A model generated the notes under the pieces. That model was not told where the DNA came from. It saw only the letters and a program-made list of their open reading frames with translations, and did not search any database. This document shows, one piece after another, positions 1 through 12,079 of a stretch of DNA of 64,000 bases. Both the position numbers and the translations under genes were made by a program. Every line of letters begins with the position of its first letter. Position 1 is the stretch's first letter. This DNA is from Phragmites australis. Taxonomy: Eukaryota > Streptophyta > Magnoliopsida > Poales > Poaceae. The stretch covers positions 7,633,501 to 7,697,500 of the forward strand of contig NC_084938.1 in the NCBI RefSeq assembly GCF_958298935.1, read 5' to 3'.

Positions 1-2612
1 GCAACCGAAAAAAGCTACTAATTTTCTGTTGTGTTTCTAGTTTTCTCTCTACATGTTCTCTAGCATTAGTGACAAAGTGGTTCCATTTGGACCACAGCCT
101 TTTGCAGTTCTCAATGGAGTCCTAATGCAAGCACAACTTGCATCTACTATTACCAATTCGCAACATGTGCATTGATCTGAAGTTGGCATAAAATCTCCTA
201 TGCAAATCATGCCAAGGTTGAATGGTTTTTTTTAATTGCTCGAGGAGGATTGAGTCAACTATAGGATCAAACACACAAGAGGCCCTTGGGAGGGTGGCCA
301 CAGCTGAAAATAATTGAAGAGCCGTTTCTTAGAAGGCATCCAATTCCAAGCTAAGCCAAGGGGAGGGGGTCAGAAAAGTCTAAAAAGTTGACGGCTGAAA
401 GATGCATGCCTTTACAGGTTCATGGAATCAGACATGAGGAGTTTAAAACTGAAAAGGAGATTGGGACACACACCCCTCAACTGCATTTCCATGTGCATCC
501 ATTTATTTGCTTTTGCTCTAGACCTAACTCTTGTTTGGTCATGTGGTGCTCTCTTCACCCTCCAAGCTCATGAATATCTGAATATCTCCCTCCATGCTTT
601 TCCAATTGCTTATTGTCAACAAGTTGGAATGGTTCAACTGACCAGGTCAAAAAACTTGTGGAAGTGGAATAAAATGTCAAGGGGGCTCATAACTATTCTC
701 AAATTATTTTTAGAACTGTGAAATTCTCTCTCTTTTTGTGAAAAGCGTGAAGTGCGTATCGTAGGGAAAATAGTTTTGCATCCTGAAAAGTTGGTAGCCT
801 CGCATCAATAACTTGAGTAACTTTTTCTGGACTAATTTGTAATATTCATACCTGCACAGAAATATTGTGTCTTGTTATTCAAGTTATGCCCTTAATAGTT
901 TGCACATTCTAAAAGGAAAAGGTTGTTCCTGAAAATTAGAATTAGACTATTTTATACACACGCACGAGCGCACACACATGTGGGCTCCCCAAATCCAACT
1001 ACTACTAGTGAACTTTTTCCCGTACTTTCATTGAAATTATATACATGCAAGTTTTTCCTAACATCACTACAGTGACATGGTTTAATACTATATAGCTGGT
1101 ACAGGTTCTGTGGATCTGAATTTGTGTAATGATTTTTTTTAGCGGATTGTGTGATGAAAAAAAAATGTAGTGAAAATGCCCATACAGTCAAAAAGAAAAA
1201 AATACACATACCGTTGAAGAAAACTGTGATTTCTTTCTGTTAGATCCTGACTAGGACTTGCAATTAACTCGCAAGTTGTGGATGAAGAAATGAAACTGGG
1301 AAAATGAAACCATCTTTTCTGAAGAAAAAATGAAGCAAAAAGTCAGTGCTTGTAAACAAGAGAACACTGACCAAGTTGCTTGTGGCAACGGGATTCCGTA
1401 TGCAGGCGAAAGGAACCAGCTTTTGTCAAACGAGAAGCTGTGGGCCCACCAACAGGGACTTCACTACAATATGGCATCTCATATTTGTAGTTTTGTATAC
1501 GTTCTTGCGGGCAACATGCATGTCCGGTATATCCATCACATTCAGTTCCTCCCATACCATACCCTCCAAATCTTAACGAATGGCAACTATTCTCTCTGAT
1601 AAACTGAAGTAGGAGGATCAATTAGTCTGCATACTGTAGTCCTCGGATGTTTTTATTTTAATGTATGAGGATAGATACAGGGAAATTTTCAGCATGCAAA
1701 AACCTTTTTTCTTTTTCAAAATTTGTTCCAGATGCTTGAGCTACCACTAGAAACTCTGATGTAGTGGATGGCTGCAGTGCCGACCTCATCTTTTCGTATT
1801 TACACTATGCCATTATATCACAATGGCAAGAACAAGGTGCATGGGAAATTGGCAGCTGCGTCACACACCTTGAGTCCTTGTCCCATCAGTGGGAGCGCGG
1901 GTTCAGTTAGACAGAGGGTGAGTGTGTGAGTGATCCAATCATAAAGGCAGAAAGGTTGTTGTGCCCTGATCCTGAATTCTTGATGAGATGCATAAGAAGA
2001 CCTACTAGCCTTGTCTTGTTTGGCACTAGCTGACTGAATGGCTGCCTGCCTGCCTGCCATGCCTGCCTTTGCTGATGGCTCAGCACAGCCAACCTTACCC
2101 ACCCTGCATGAGGCCCATGGTGGATTCTTCAACCCATCATCATCCTTTTTCCAGCATGCGATTATGGGGAGGGAGGACAAAAAGGCCATGGTCCAGATGC
2201 CATGATGCTCGCCTCACCTTTCCTCACCATCTCTTCCAAAAAGGCTCCATGGCCGAAAGGTGAGGAGCAAGGCAGCAGCAGAAAGGCAGAGAGACCAAAG
2301 CAAAGCTAGTTGCAAAGTAGCAATGCAAAGGTGACCATGACTGATGTCTAGTTCTTGTTCTGCCGGATCTAGTGTGCAGCTGTGTCATTGTTGTGTGTGT
2401 GTGCGCGCATGGGTGAGTGATGAGTGAAAGGGAGGAGGATGCTTGCAGCAAATGCAATGCAACTTTAACCGCTTTGCTGCAAAACCTTTTTGGCAAACGT
2501 GGCTTTGCTTCTTCTGGTGGGAGTGGAATGGGATTCCGAGTGTATGTTACAGTATTTGCACGTTTGCCATGGATGCGCATCCACGAGTGTGAAAGTGGTG
2601 TGGACGCCGGCA
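1..2612. other. Intergenic DNA, no supported gene
   Basis: No reading frame here shows a recognisable domain or a convincing exon structure. Open frames of 60-130 codons on both strands, the longest on the minus strand at 2,224-2,613, look like chance openings. A short gcctgcct-type repeat near 2,040-2,065 and a short TG run near 2,390 are the only simple repeats noticed. Confidence 0.5.
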
Positions 2613-2620
2613 TATTTCAT

Positions 2621-3101
2621 CTATGAAACACCGGTACTCGCAAAAAGACTGGTGGTGGATACGTATTCATCGAGTATCCAGCTAAAAATAAAGATTATAA
2701 TTATGGATGCATATTGGATACATACCAGACACCTTTTGGATACATATTGAACTTTCTCTTAGTAAATCTGAGTTGCAAGCTGTGTCTTTTGAAGATGTAG
2801 AGGCTGGTGTTGTGGAGGATGAAGCAAATGAGGATGAAGAAGAATAAGCTTAGGTTGTGCTTATTGGCTTATTGCTAGTTATATATGTCATTTACTAAAT
2901 TAATATATCCTAAAATTGAGACTTTCATTCTGCCTATATGAACATGTTATGTAATAGAATTTAAGTAAGAACATGAACGTAACTTATTATCTATTTTTTA
3001 AAATATAATAATATCTGTGTATTAGATTTTCTGGAAAAATGACGTATCCATGTATCCGTATTCCCCTGCTACCAACATGTATCCATATCAGTGCTGCATA
3101 G
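2621..3101. mobile_element. Non-autonomous hAT-like element
   Basis: The ends are imperfect inverted repeats (CTATGAAACACCGGTAC at the left; the right end, ...GCTGCATAG, reads CTATGCAGCACTGATAT on the other strand). They are flanked by an 8-bp near-duplication, tatttcat at 2,613-2,620 and tatttcaa at 3,102-3,109. An 8-bp target duplication is typical of hAT. Subterminal ggatac/gtatcc motifs occur at both ends. An open acidic tail at about 2,757-2,847 (…VVEDEANEDEEE then stop) may be the last codons of a transposase, but this is only inference. Confidence 0.6.
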
Positions 3102-3169
3102 TATTTCAAATCTTTCATCTTTCTTGGTCTTTAGAAGAATAAAATCCCTTGGCGGTTAACCGTTGGTAC

Positions 3170-3540
3170 TCCAACCGGTGAGGTGTCCGGTCCGTTTTCG
3201 CGATGCAAATTCGGTCGCTTTTAAGAAATTATGTAGATTATTGTTAGGTTTATTTCACCGTAGCGGTGTGAATCGTGTCGCTTTTGAGACATTTTGTAAC
3301 TTATTGTTAGGTTTATGTTGTCTTGGCAACATAAATCCTGTCGCTTTTGAAGTGTCCATACCACCTTAATGATGCATGTTAAATTATGTCACTTTTGGGA
3401 CTTGTTATAGATTATCATAAGGTTTATTTTATCTTAGCATGACGAAAATTTTGTCACTTTTGAGGTGCCCAAAACATCTTAGCAATGCAAATCCTATCAC
3501 TTTTGAGAATTTTGTATATTATCGTTAGATTTATTAGATT
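3170..3540. repeat. Diverged tandem repeat, 63-bp and ~45-bp units
   Basis: The motif gtcgctttt/gtcactttt recurs at about 3,214, 3,277, 3,340, 3,388, 3,453 and 3,496, each time followed by related sequence containing 'ttgttaggttta' or 'cttagcaatgcaaat'. Intervals are 63, 63, 48, 65 and 43 bp, so two unit types appear interspersed. An open frame at 3,163-3,369 is only the translation of these repeats. Confidence 0.6.
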
Positions 3541-3544
3541 CAGT

Positions 3545-4101
3545 CCATTGATCTCTACTTTGAACATTTCAAATTTAAGTGCAAGATCTAACCATCTTGT
3601 ATTGTTGCTCTCAAGACAATTATAGTCACCTGTAGTCTGTAGAAATTGATTAAGGGAATGATGGTTAATCTAAATACTATAGCTAGAAAATTATGCTGCT
3701 CTATTTATATCACTTGCGATATTTTTTCCTCTTTTCCAACTTTGATGGAATAGACTCTTGTGGTTAACTAGGCCCCTTACATGAAGTAAGACGTTAACTA
3801 ATTTCACTGAAGTGTTCAAACTTCAAACCTCTAGGTAGCAAACTACTATGCAACACTGAAATATGAAGTGGCACCTCAAATCTAAAAGCATAGTATAATA
3901 ATTCTTTCCAGTGGTGCTTTTCAACAACTTCTTAGCTCCAAGTTCAATTCCTTTCTGTCGCCTCCTGCTTGTGATATTCTCGAGTGATCTTGTCAAGGTC
4001 TCAGTCAGAGCTAACACCCCTTTTTATAAGTCCGACTGATGCGTATCTTTTTATGGTTACATCAGCCATTAGGTGTCCTAAATAATAGGCGACTTAAATT
4101 A
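3545..4101. other. Intergenic DNA, nothing recognised
   Basis: AT-rich sequence without a coding frame, RNA gene or element ends that I can support. Confidence 0.4.
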
Positions 4102-4207
4102 AGCACAGTTTATTGGCCGGCCAAGTAGATTAGTGTGACAAAAGTGGTTTCATGAGCATAGTTTATTGGCCGGCCAAGTAGATTAGTGTGACAAAAGTGG
4201 TTTCATG
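4102..4207. repeat. 53-bp tandem duplication
   Basis: A 53-bp segment beginning agcacagtttattggccggc at 4,102-4,154 is repeated immediately at 4,155-4,207 with one mismatch (agcac versus agcat). Both copies end in tggtttcatg. The near identity suggests a recent duplication. Confidence 0.85.
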
Positions 4208-5347
4208 TCTTGTTGCATCATTGGATTATTGACCTCTCCCAATTGTTGTTGGTGTCCCTTGTTGGATTGAGTCAATGTGCCATAATGCAGAAACAACGTG
4301 AGTGACATTATATACTTCTTCAGCGTCGGGAATAGACCCGAGTCGAAGAAAAATTACAAAAGCCTGAAAAGTGGGTCATAATTAGACTGGATAAGACATG
4401 CTAACAATAGTTGTATACATACAAAAAAATAGTATAAACTCCTAATTTCTTCCAACATTCCATCGTGCGTGTGATATAACCACCAACCGTACCCTAACCA
4501 AAATCATTAATTCGAATTTTCTACATAATTTGTATGCATAAGCTCTTGCGCATAGTTGACTCTCTGTCTAGCAAATCTTCTACATTTTTCAGATAATTTG
4601 TCAGCATCCACCATACACTTTTTTTAATACTTGTTGGGTAGTAAAAAGTAGAGGCAATACCAAAACTATGCATTATTCTACATTTAGTTGTTCTCTTTTA
4701 GATGTTATTTTAGCAAACAACACATAGAACAATGTTGCAATAAATTCTTCAATGTATGACATGTTTACCTCTCTCAATTTTTCTCACATTCAATCAATGA
4801 CACATAAGCCACCAATCTACCACACACATTAAATTGAAATTTCGATTTCCAATAACATTTAATATGGACACTCTAGTAAAATGTCACCTTGAAAACCTAA
4901 AACAAGTTGTAGCTGAGGTTGTAGCTGTGCTCAACGGGAGTAGCCTCGTCCACGGAGCTATGGTGGAGAGATGGTGCAGAGCACCGTGAGGAAGAGAGAG
5001 AGATTAGGAGGTCTAACTTTTGCTTGCCTTTATTCATCGATGTAGCCTCTCCTTGTATAGAAATGGCCGGCCTAAAGCTAACTCTTAACAACCTCACAAA
5101 CTGAGTCCTGATCTAACAAGGCAATCTTTATCAAATGACTGATGACTTGAAGCAAAAACTACGGCAAGCAACTAACTGGCCGGCTTACTCGGCCGACTCC
5201 TTGCTGGACTGCCTGTGGCGCCGGGCATACATTCGGCCCCACGTAACATAAACCAACTCTAAATTTTAGCTCAAGCTGTGCCACCAAGTGCCACGGATCT
5301 TCAAGAGAATTGAAGCAGAACGTAGAACGAAATTGCGTCTCTACTAC
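4208..5347. other. Intergenic DNA, possible LTR remnant
   Basis: No gene is supported. The stretch from about 4,890 to 5,240 has a patchy GC-rich composition with repeated 'ggccgg' motifs. It resembles the transcribed part of grass copia LTRs that I remember, but no ends, target duplication or coding domain were found, so this is a weak guess. Confidence 0.25.
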
Positions 5348-5350
5348 TAA

Positions 5351-5617
5351 GACCATCTCCAAGGAATTTCTATCAGGGACCAAAATCCCTTCACTAAAAT
5401 TTTTTCGTTCCCTTCAATACTCTAACGGTTTCTCTTCACAGTTTTCGTCACGAAAGGATTCTCAAAGTCATTCCCTTCAGAACGAGATTCTCTCTCATTT
5501 CCCTTCACGAATCCCTTCAAAGTGAAACTATTAGAGATGAGAGAAAATAAAATAAATGAAAACAGGAAGAGGAATCGAAAAGAAACCAAAATGAAGAAAA
5601 TATGGTTGGAGACGATC
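5351..5617. mobile_element. Tourist-like MITE (PIF/Harbinger type)
   Basis: A 267-bp element with inverted ends, GACCATCTCCAA at the left and GATCGTCTCCAA reading inward from the right, is flanked on both sides by the trinucleotide taa (5,348-5,350 and 5,618-5,620). A 3-bp TAA/TTA duplication with short inverted ends fits Tourist MITEs. It has no coding capacity. Confidence 0.65.
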
Positions 5618-6293
5618 TAAGTAGCCAGTAAAAACATTTCTGGCATCAAACCATCCCAGAAGCGCATTCATGTGGCTGGACCAACCGACCGATCTGAAGT
5701 TGCAATTCAAGTCGATTGAATCCAGCCCTAAATTTCCCAGCATTCAAGCTGCCATCAGGATGTACTACCCAGGCACAATCTAAACGCGCAGGCTGCGAAT
5801 CATGACCTTTGTCGTTCTCCTTTTCTAACACAATTCAAGTCGCCTCCATGATGAATGATCAGATCAGCACGGGAAAACGAGTGAGCAGCTGAAAAAGGTA
5901 GCAGCAGGACACAGCTCAGAAGAATCTATTGATGGGCGATGGGCAACAGCAGCTACAGCCATGTTGTGCAGAGGAAACAGGGCATGATGATGAGACAATC
6001 TGCAGGAGCACATGGTTGGGTGGATCCTAGATTGAGACTGCTCATTCATTGCGTCAGGCAGCAGTGTATCAGAATAGCAAAAGCTGGATAAACCAACCAG
6101 ATATGATCAACAAGACAGGTAGACAGCAATTTACAACTGAAAGCACAACCTCTTTTACCTTCATATCTCAAGATACATCAATCCCAGTTTAAATTTCATA
6201 ACTAGGCTAACATTTCATTGTACTGCTAAGGATTACATAACAGCCAGCAAACCTCGAGTCTGATGAGTTGCCAGTATCTGATTGTCGAGCGAT

Positions 6294-6429
6294 TCATTTG
6301 GTGGCGGCAGCATTCTTGGATGCATTCGCAGACCCTTCTCCATCCAGGAAGATGACTTGGGATTACGTGAGGCGATCCTCCAGATCCTCGGTGCTAGTCA
6401 TCTTTACCGCCAAGTTCATCAAAGCCAAC
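6294..6429 (-). pseudogene. TXNDC9-like exon 4 (broken)
   Basis: The acceptor is ...tactccaag|GTTGGCTTTGATG. The exon reads VGFDELGGKDD and then TAG, because two bases are missing from the codon expected to encode Phe (KDD-F-STEDLE). In the shifted frame STEDLEDRLT is visible, followed by TAA, QVIFLDGEGSANASKNAAATK and a TGA at 6,294-6,296. Confidence 0.75.
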
Positions 6430-6512
6430 CTTGGAGTACCAAAAAAAATAAGACAAATAATTACATTGCTTTTACACAGCTGAAGAATCAACTGTAAAGA
6501 GTGCTCACGTAC

Positions 6513-6671
6513 CACATAATCCTCAACCTTGGCATTCTTAACTATAGCAAGAGTTGGAAGGACAACAATCCTTAGCTTTTCAGTCAAAAAGGGAGCCTTT
6601 TCAGCATGAACTTTCACAAACCGTGTTTCTACATGCTGTTTTGCAAGAATTGGCAAGTGTTTGTCCAAAAC
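6513..6671 (-). pseudogene. TXNDC9-like exon 3 (thioredoxin core)
   Basis: A 159-bp exon (53 codons, phase 0 at both ends) with acceptor ...ttggtctgcag and donor GTACGT. It encodes LDKHLPILAKQHVETRFVKV and then the AEKAPFLTEKLRIVVLPTL segment, including the cis-Pro region VLPTL of the thioredoxin fold. This exon carries no lesion. Confidence 0.8.
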
Positions 6672-8076
6672 CTGCAGACCAAGAACGAGATGTGAGAAAA
6701 TGGTTTTACACAGTGCAAGATTCAGCAAGATGTGATCGGTACCACCAATGTAAATAGCAAGATAATAACTGCATTAAATAAGTGAAGAAAACAAACATTG
6801 CAACCAAATAATAGCTTTGAATTTATAAATGAGAAAAGAGTTAATTGAAATTAACCTTCTGAACTTCTCTTTTGCAAAATTGCATTGAAAGTTCAGGCAC
6901 ATATTTTTTGATATTGCAAGACATCGCGACCTTTGAAGTTCGCATCTTTCCACAAGAGAGCAAAACTGTGTCATACTAAAAGAATGGAATGCATTCATGG
7001 TGTAACAATGTATCATCGAAGGGCTACAACACAAACTCATGAGTCCAACTTCAGTGGAAATTTGGTGATACTTAAAAGATGAAGCACATCCAATGGTTTA
7101 AATCACGAGTTCAGCAGCGTCACGGTGTCACGGAGTCGCAGGCTATCACGGATAGAGGAGGCTATAGCTGAATCTATCCTACATCACGCTCACATAAAAA
7201 TAATCAATTTTATATTTTTTGTTTATTGTGTAAAATACCGCAGTAGCTATAAAAATGTATTTTTACTTAAACCATACTGAACAAAATGTATTGATACGCT
7301 CTGTTCCTCTTCTGTTCTCTCAGTTTTGTAGCTAGTGCAATTTGGGCTTTCTCTTTCACTCCTTTCATGCGAACCATTTTTGGAGTTAGTTTGCAAAATG
7401 CATCCATTGGTCCAGGATCAGCAGACCCTTTTTAGCTTCTAGCTCTTAGAAGATTGCAACTACAACCTGCACTACCACCACCACTACGTCAGATTATGTA
7501 TATCAACGGCAAGAAGCATTCTTAGACGAGCATGAGCAAGCTACAAAGCAAAACATCAAGCTATGTCAAGACAAGGCAGCCTGTACTTGATTGTAGCATG
7601 GGAGGACACACCAAGAGGCTGGAGCAAATCACGATACCACACAGGGTATAGGATGCAATGTATAGGGGTTCTGGGGCATTTATGGCAAGGAACATCAGTA
7701 AACTAATGGATATTTTGGCCATACATCTTTGAATCAACGTTCAGGAACGATTTTGAGCCATAGAGGCCGCTATTGCCACTAAGAGCTAAAAGCTATAGCA
7801 GCTGTAGCGGAGTTAGCGGAATTTACAGGTTTAGCTTAGCGATTGAGTGGCTAAAACTATATAGTGGCGCTATAGCCCGCTATTTTAATCCTTGAGCACA
7901 TCACATGGACAGCAGATCACAAAACAGTTGCTGTCCTAGAAAGGAATGATGCATCAATCTAGTGGCCAACAACTTGCAATTGTCTGTTGCAAACAAGCAC
8001 AAGCAACTAGTAAGAAAATGGGTGCAAACTGTCGAGTCGATTACATGTAGTCGTGGAAGACCTGCACTACATTGTA
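6672..8076. other. Intron sequence, no further gene
   Basis: This lies inside the large intron 2 of the TXNDC9-like pseudogene. No coding frame is supported. A segment near 7,740-7,890 rich in 'ctatag' and 'tagcgg' resembles termini of small grass DNA transposons, but no matching partner end was found. Confidence 0.4.
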
Positions 8077-8084
8077 ATGACGAG

Positions 8085-8872
8085 TATAGGTGGGAGTGGA
8101 TTGACATCTAAATCCAAATAGAGGAATCCAATTCTAAGTTCAACTAAAAATAAGTCCTCAGCCAATTCAAACTCATATGAAATATGTGGCATCCAATCCA
8201 ACCAATCCAACTACAAACAAGTCCAAATCCATCCAATAATCATGCCTTTCAGTCGGGTTATACGAAGAAACGAGAGCTCTACACGGAGAGCAGGCAGCAG
8301 CTGCACACACCTAGGGTACAACGTCTTCGGGTACGCAATCGGGGAGCCCGGGCCCATCATGTTCCCGGCCGTGAGAAGTGGATGTCGTCGATTAGGCAGA
8401 TAATGCTGGGGTGGTTGACGGCGGCGAGGAAGCGGACCTCGCAATCGAGGTTGTTCAGAGGTGGGCAGCGATGACAGCGAACTCCACCATCTGCTTCGCC
8501 GGGGGCGCACCGCTCGACCGCGACACCGCAGTGGGTGATGGGCGCCCGCACAAGCGCTCCTGCTGTCCCGCAGCTCGTAGCCACCCACAGCTGGATCCGT
8601 CATCACTCCCTAGCCATTGCCGTCATTTTGCAGTCGCAGTCTTCGCAGGCTCGCAGCTGCTGCGCGCGGCTTCCTGACTAATCGTGCTGTTCTTCGTGTG
8701 TCCAGATAAGTCCAATTGGTGTTGGATTATCCTGTTCTTTTTGTCCAATAGAATCCAATGCTACTGGATTTAAGCCAATGGATATCCAGCCCAACTAAGT
8801 CCAAGTCCAATTGAGTCCAAGTGCCTAAGTCCAATTGGACATTGGACTAGCCCAAATCCAATCCCAGGTCTA
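8085..8872. mobile_element. Pack-type hAT element with captured gene fragment
   Basis: A 788-bp element is flanked by a perfect 8-bp duplication, atgacgag, at 8,077-8,084 and 8,873-8,880. The ends are imperfect inverted repeats: TATAGGTGGGAGTGGATT at the left and TAGACCTGGGATTGGATT reading inward from the right (14 of 18 identical). Both subterminal regions are dense in tccaat/attgga motifs. The 8-bp target site and TA-GG ends fit the hAT superfamily. The GC-rich centre (about 8,330-8,660) differs sharply from the AT-rich ends and encodes a broken kinase fragment on the minus strand, so the element appears to have captured host coding DNA. Confidence 0.75.
8357..8606 (-). pseudogene. Captured protein-kinase N-lobe fragment (ATG1-like)
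   Basis: On the minus strand one frame starts DPAVGGYELR, a second contains RSSGAPPAKQMV (around the beta-3 Lys), and a third contains LDCEVRFLAAVNHPSIICLI. In order these match the N-lobe of a Ser/Thr kinase: glycine-loop region, VAxK region and helix-C 'NHPxII' motif. The wording is closest to plant ATG1/ULK-type kinases, especially the short ATG1t form, as I remember them. At least two frameshifts separate the pieces and the catalytic loop is absent, so it cannot be active. It lies wholly within the hAT element at 8,085-8,872. Confidence 0.55.
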
Positions 8873-9244
8873 ATGACGAGGGGCTATATACAAGGAAATG
8901 CACAGACTAATGATTGGCAGGGATCCCAAAGATGTTTAAGTTGATGCCGATCAAACCTTTTCCCTCACATTCTGAAACATGAGTGGCCACTGGTGTTATG
9001 GACACATCTAAGGTTCTGAGGAGCATCAGCAGTCACAAGTCCCACAAATGCTTATCTAAGAAAAACGATAGAGGCAACACACATCAACTCCTTGGATCCC
9101 TGCAAAAGCACTTGCTTCAGTGCAATGAAGCTGTTGAATGAACCCTCTACCGATTGCTACCAGCAAAGCTTAGATTTAGGTAACTCATTATTCCGCACCC
9201 CAACTCATTATTCGTACTTCGCGGAAGCCTACAATCTTTAACTG

Positions 9245-9690
9245 AGTTGAGAGTTCATTTGTCCGAACTATTGGTGTAATATGGGTCTTTGTAAGCGACT
9301 AAGAATCAATACTTGTTGGAGGTAGCATGTTTACTCATGTTCCAGGAGTGCGGCAGTGATGAATTTAGCATATGTATGTGCATCCCATCGAAGATACTTG
9401 GTGTTAAGTCCCCAAATGAACTCCTAGGCCGAAGGGAGTTCAAAGTGCATCCTAAAGTGTTTGGTTACGTGTACTTTGTGCAAGATCACCGGCCTTGCCG
9501 TACAAAATTGAACCCTTAGTGCCACCCTTCACTGAAGTGTAACACTATTGGCTATGCATGGAGTATCAAGACCCTGTTGAGAAGTTGTACGGGCGTGAGA
9601 CTACATGTGTCAAGGCAAACTCGGGCAATGCTTGGAGTTCTCTCTTGTCACTAAGAGTGACAATTGAGATGGGAAGAATGTAAACTATAA
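9245..9690 (+). pseudogene. Ty1/copia integrase remnant
   Basis: The frame at 9,313-9,519 contains KSPNELLGRREFKVHPKVFG and then YVYFVQDHRPCRTKLNP. This matches the segment after the copia integrase core (KSPyE-LfG-k…vFGCvcFVhd…KLdPra). It ends in a stop, and a short related-looking frame follows to 9,690. No LTRs, reverse transcriptase or gag are visible nearby, so it is an isolated relic in the pseudogene intron. Confidence 0.6.
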
Positions 9691-9804
9691 CTAAGGTTGC
9701 ACTTGGTCAAAATAAGTGGTGGAGATGGCGGGACCAAAGATGTTAGAGGTGGAGATGGCGGCACCAAAGGAAGTGAAGGTGTATCCAAGGAAGGGTAGAA
9801 CTTA

Positions 9805-10024
9805 CACTATGTTTGGCAGAGCTCCAGCTCCCAGCTCCATGTCAAATCTTGTGTTTATAGGCTACGATAAAGTAGTTTAAGTCTCTATTTTTACACTAAA
9901 ATGGAAATAAAATGACTCACCCAAACACCCTCGGTGTACCTATAGCTCCAGCTCCACGAATTTTTGGAGCTAGGAATACCCAACTCCAAGAATTCTTGGA
10001 GCTGAAGCTTTGCCAAACAGGCCC
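9805..10024. mobile_element. Tourist-like MITE
   Basis: A 220-bp element with ends CACTATGTTTGGCAGAGCTC at the left and, from the right, GGGCCTGTTTGGCAAAGCTT, each continuing into cagctcc, is flanked by tta at 9,802-9,804 and 10,025-10,027. TTA duplications and this 'gtttgg…agctccagctcc' end are common in grass MITEs. Confidence 0.65.
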
Positions 10025-10494
10025 TTAATAAAGTAGATAACTATGATTGTTGAGCAGTCAGCAGCACAGTCAGAAGAGATAGAGAAAAGCAGCGACAACA
10101 TCCTAGTCCTAGTATGCTAGGTGCTCTAGTCCTAAACCTCACCTCGAACCTCTCTCTACCAAGTACCTTGAAACAAGTATTATTTTCCTTCTTTTTTTTA
10201 AAGGGAAACAATGTATAAATATATTATATACAAAAAAAACAAAACAAGGTTCTGTACAAGGGAAACAAAAAGCAAGGGAAGAAAGGGAAAGAGGAGGCCT
10301 ATACGAGCGAGGAGAGCCAGGAGACCAAAGATCTCAACTGCTCATTCATCCTATTCAACAGGAGGTACACTTCTTCCACAAAGATATCTTTCCAACTTTG
10401 AAATGAGGGAGAAATGCTTCAGAAGATAAAATTATTTTTTTGTTTCCAGATACTCCATGTAGCAATGATGAAGATTTCCACGAAGAACGGGCCG

Positions 10495-10917
10495 CTAAAA
10501 ATCCCTTGCTGCCTTCTGCATCATCATGAAGAACTGAAGGTTCTGATCCCATTGGACCTCAATGGAAGGCCAACAACTAGAGGCAAAGAGACATCCAAAG
10601 AAAAGGTGGAAGGCAGTTCCTTCTGTGTTGCTTGTGCACAACACATAATTGTAGTTGTTCCCTTCAATCCTTAGTCTCTTCCTTCTCAGGATATTCCTAG
10701 TATTTAGTCTGTCCATCAGTAGTAACCAGACAAACACTTTGAGCTTCCTACTGCATTTAGATTTCCAGATCCAGCATAGAGGGGAAGATGGTTGTATCTC
10801 CCTGAAAGGAATGTTGTAGAACTTCTTTGCTTTGTACATGTTGGAACCCCAAATGTAATGCCATTCATCAGCTTGGTCTGAATGATTTTGACGAAAGTTT
10901 AATTTTGAATGTAACAT
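10495..10917 (-). pseudogene. LINE C-terminal zinc-binding RT domain
   Basis: The 140-residue frame has the W-x-S-K-x-P/S-x-K-x-F-x-W pattern and a later FHLFFGC-x-FASSCW motif, which characterise the zinc-binding domain at the C terminus of plant LINE reverse transcriptases. The frame is open here, but the upstream polymerase is broken and partly deleted. Confidence 0.65.
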
Positions 10918-11615
10918 TGTTAACTCTTGGAAAGCTTGCTCAGAAAGAGGTGAATAGACATGTCCTCTCTATATTCAGCCATAGAAACATTTTCATTCTT
11001 AGCATAAGAAAACAGTCTAGGCAGCTGGTCTCTGATCAAAGAATCATTCCACAAGTCATTCCAGAGCAAGACAGAATAGCCCTTTCCCAAATGGCAGTGG
11101 GTAATGATCCACAAACTTAAAGATATCCCTCCACCAGATGGAGCCCTTGTCATTAGCAACATGGGGAACTAAATCATTGGAGTAATAAGAGTGCCAAACT
11201 AAGTGCACCCAGGGGAGATCCTATCTGTTGTAAAACTTGGGAAGATGTTTCAACAAAAGAGCTTCATTCTGGAGTTTCAGATTAATAACCCCTAAACCTC
11301 CTTTCATTTTGGGCCTGCAAACTTTCTCCCAAGCTACCATAGGTTTCTTGGATGCATTTATATCAGAGCCACGCCACAAAGGGTGCACATAACGTTGGTA
11401 GGAAGTACAGAGAGCACCAAGTTGACTATTTCCAGTCTACCTACCATTGTGAGAAAGTTTGAGACAGCAGAGAGCCTTCTTTCCACACTGTTCATTAAAG
11501 GAGTGTGATCCTCAATTCTTGGCCAAGATAGGTGAAGAGGAACTTTCCAATTGAGCAACCAAAAACAACTATCAGTTGTGAAGCTTTCACCTGATCAATG
11601 TTAATAGGAACTAAG

Positions 11616-12071
11616 TGTTAGTCGCTGAATTCTTACCCTTGGTAGTAGCTGAATTCTTACTCTCATCGAGAGAGGATGACACTAGGAGTTAAGGCAATTT
11701 TTCTGGTTTATTTCTCACACAAAATGCCATGCCAACCTGAGGGGTTGGGGATACATATTTATAGGCTGCTAGCCAGCCAAGCATATGCTAAGATGCTGTC
11801 CTAGATGCTGTCCTAGCTGTCCTAGATGCTAAGATGCTGTCCTAGATGCTAAGATGCTGTCCTAGCTGTCCTAGATGCTAAGATGCTGTCCTAGATGCTA
11901 AAATGCTGTCCTAACTGTCCTAGATACTAAGATGCTGTCCTAGATGCTAAGATGCTGTCCTAGATGCTGTAGCCTTAGAAAGGACCACAAAGACCAGCCA
12001 AGGACCATCTGAAGCAGCCCCACAAAGACCATATGCAGCACAGAGACGCAGCACAGAGACTTATCCCATCA
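11616..12071 (-). repeat. Copia LTR, left arm of palindrome
   Basis: On the minus strand it starts TGATGGGATAAG after a polypurine tract (TTAGGGGGAGAA) and ends CTAACA. It holds a run of about ten copies of a 13-bp unit (gatgctgtcctag and variants) at about 11,790-11,965, plus a tatttata-type TATA motif near 11,755-11,762. It is about 28 bp longer than the right-arm LTR because of repeat number. Confidence 0.8.
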
Positions 12072-12079
12072 TTCTCCCC

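Noticed and set aside
2224..2613. 129-codon minus-strand frame
   Set aside because: No recognisable motif, low-complexity His/Thr/Ser content and no promoter or splice evidence.
7080..7900. Possible transposon between 'ggtttaaatcacgag' and 'ctatagcccgctattttaatcc'
   Set aside because: The two ends are not clear inverted repeats and no target duplication could be found.
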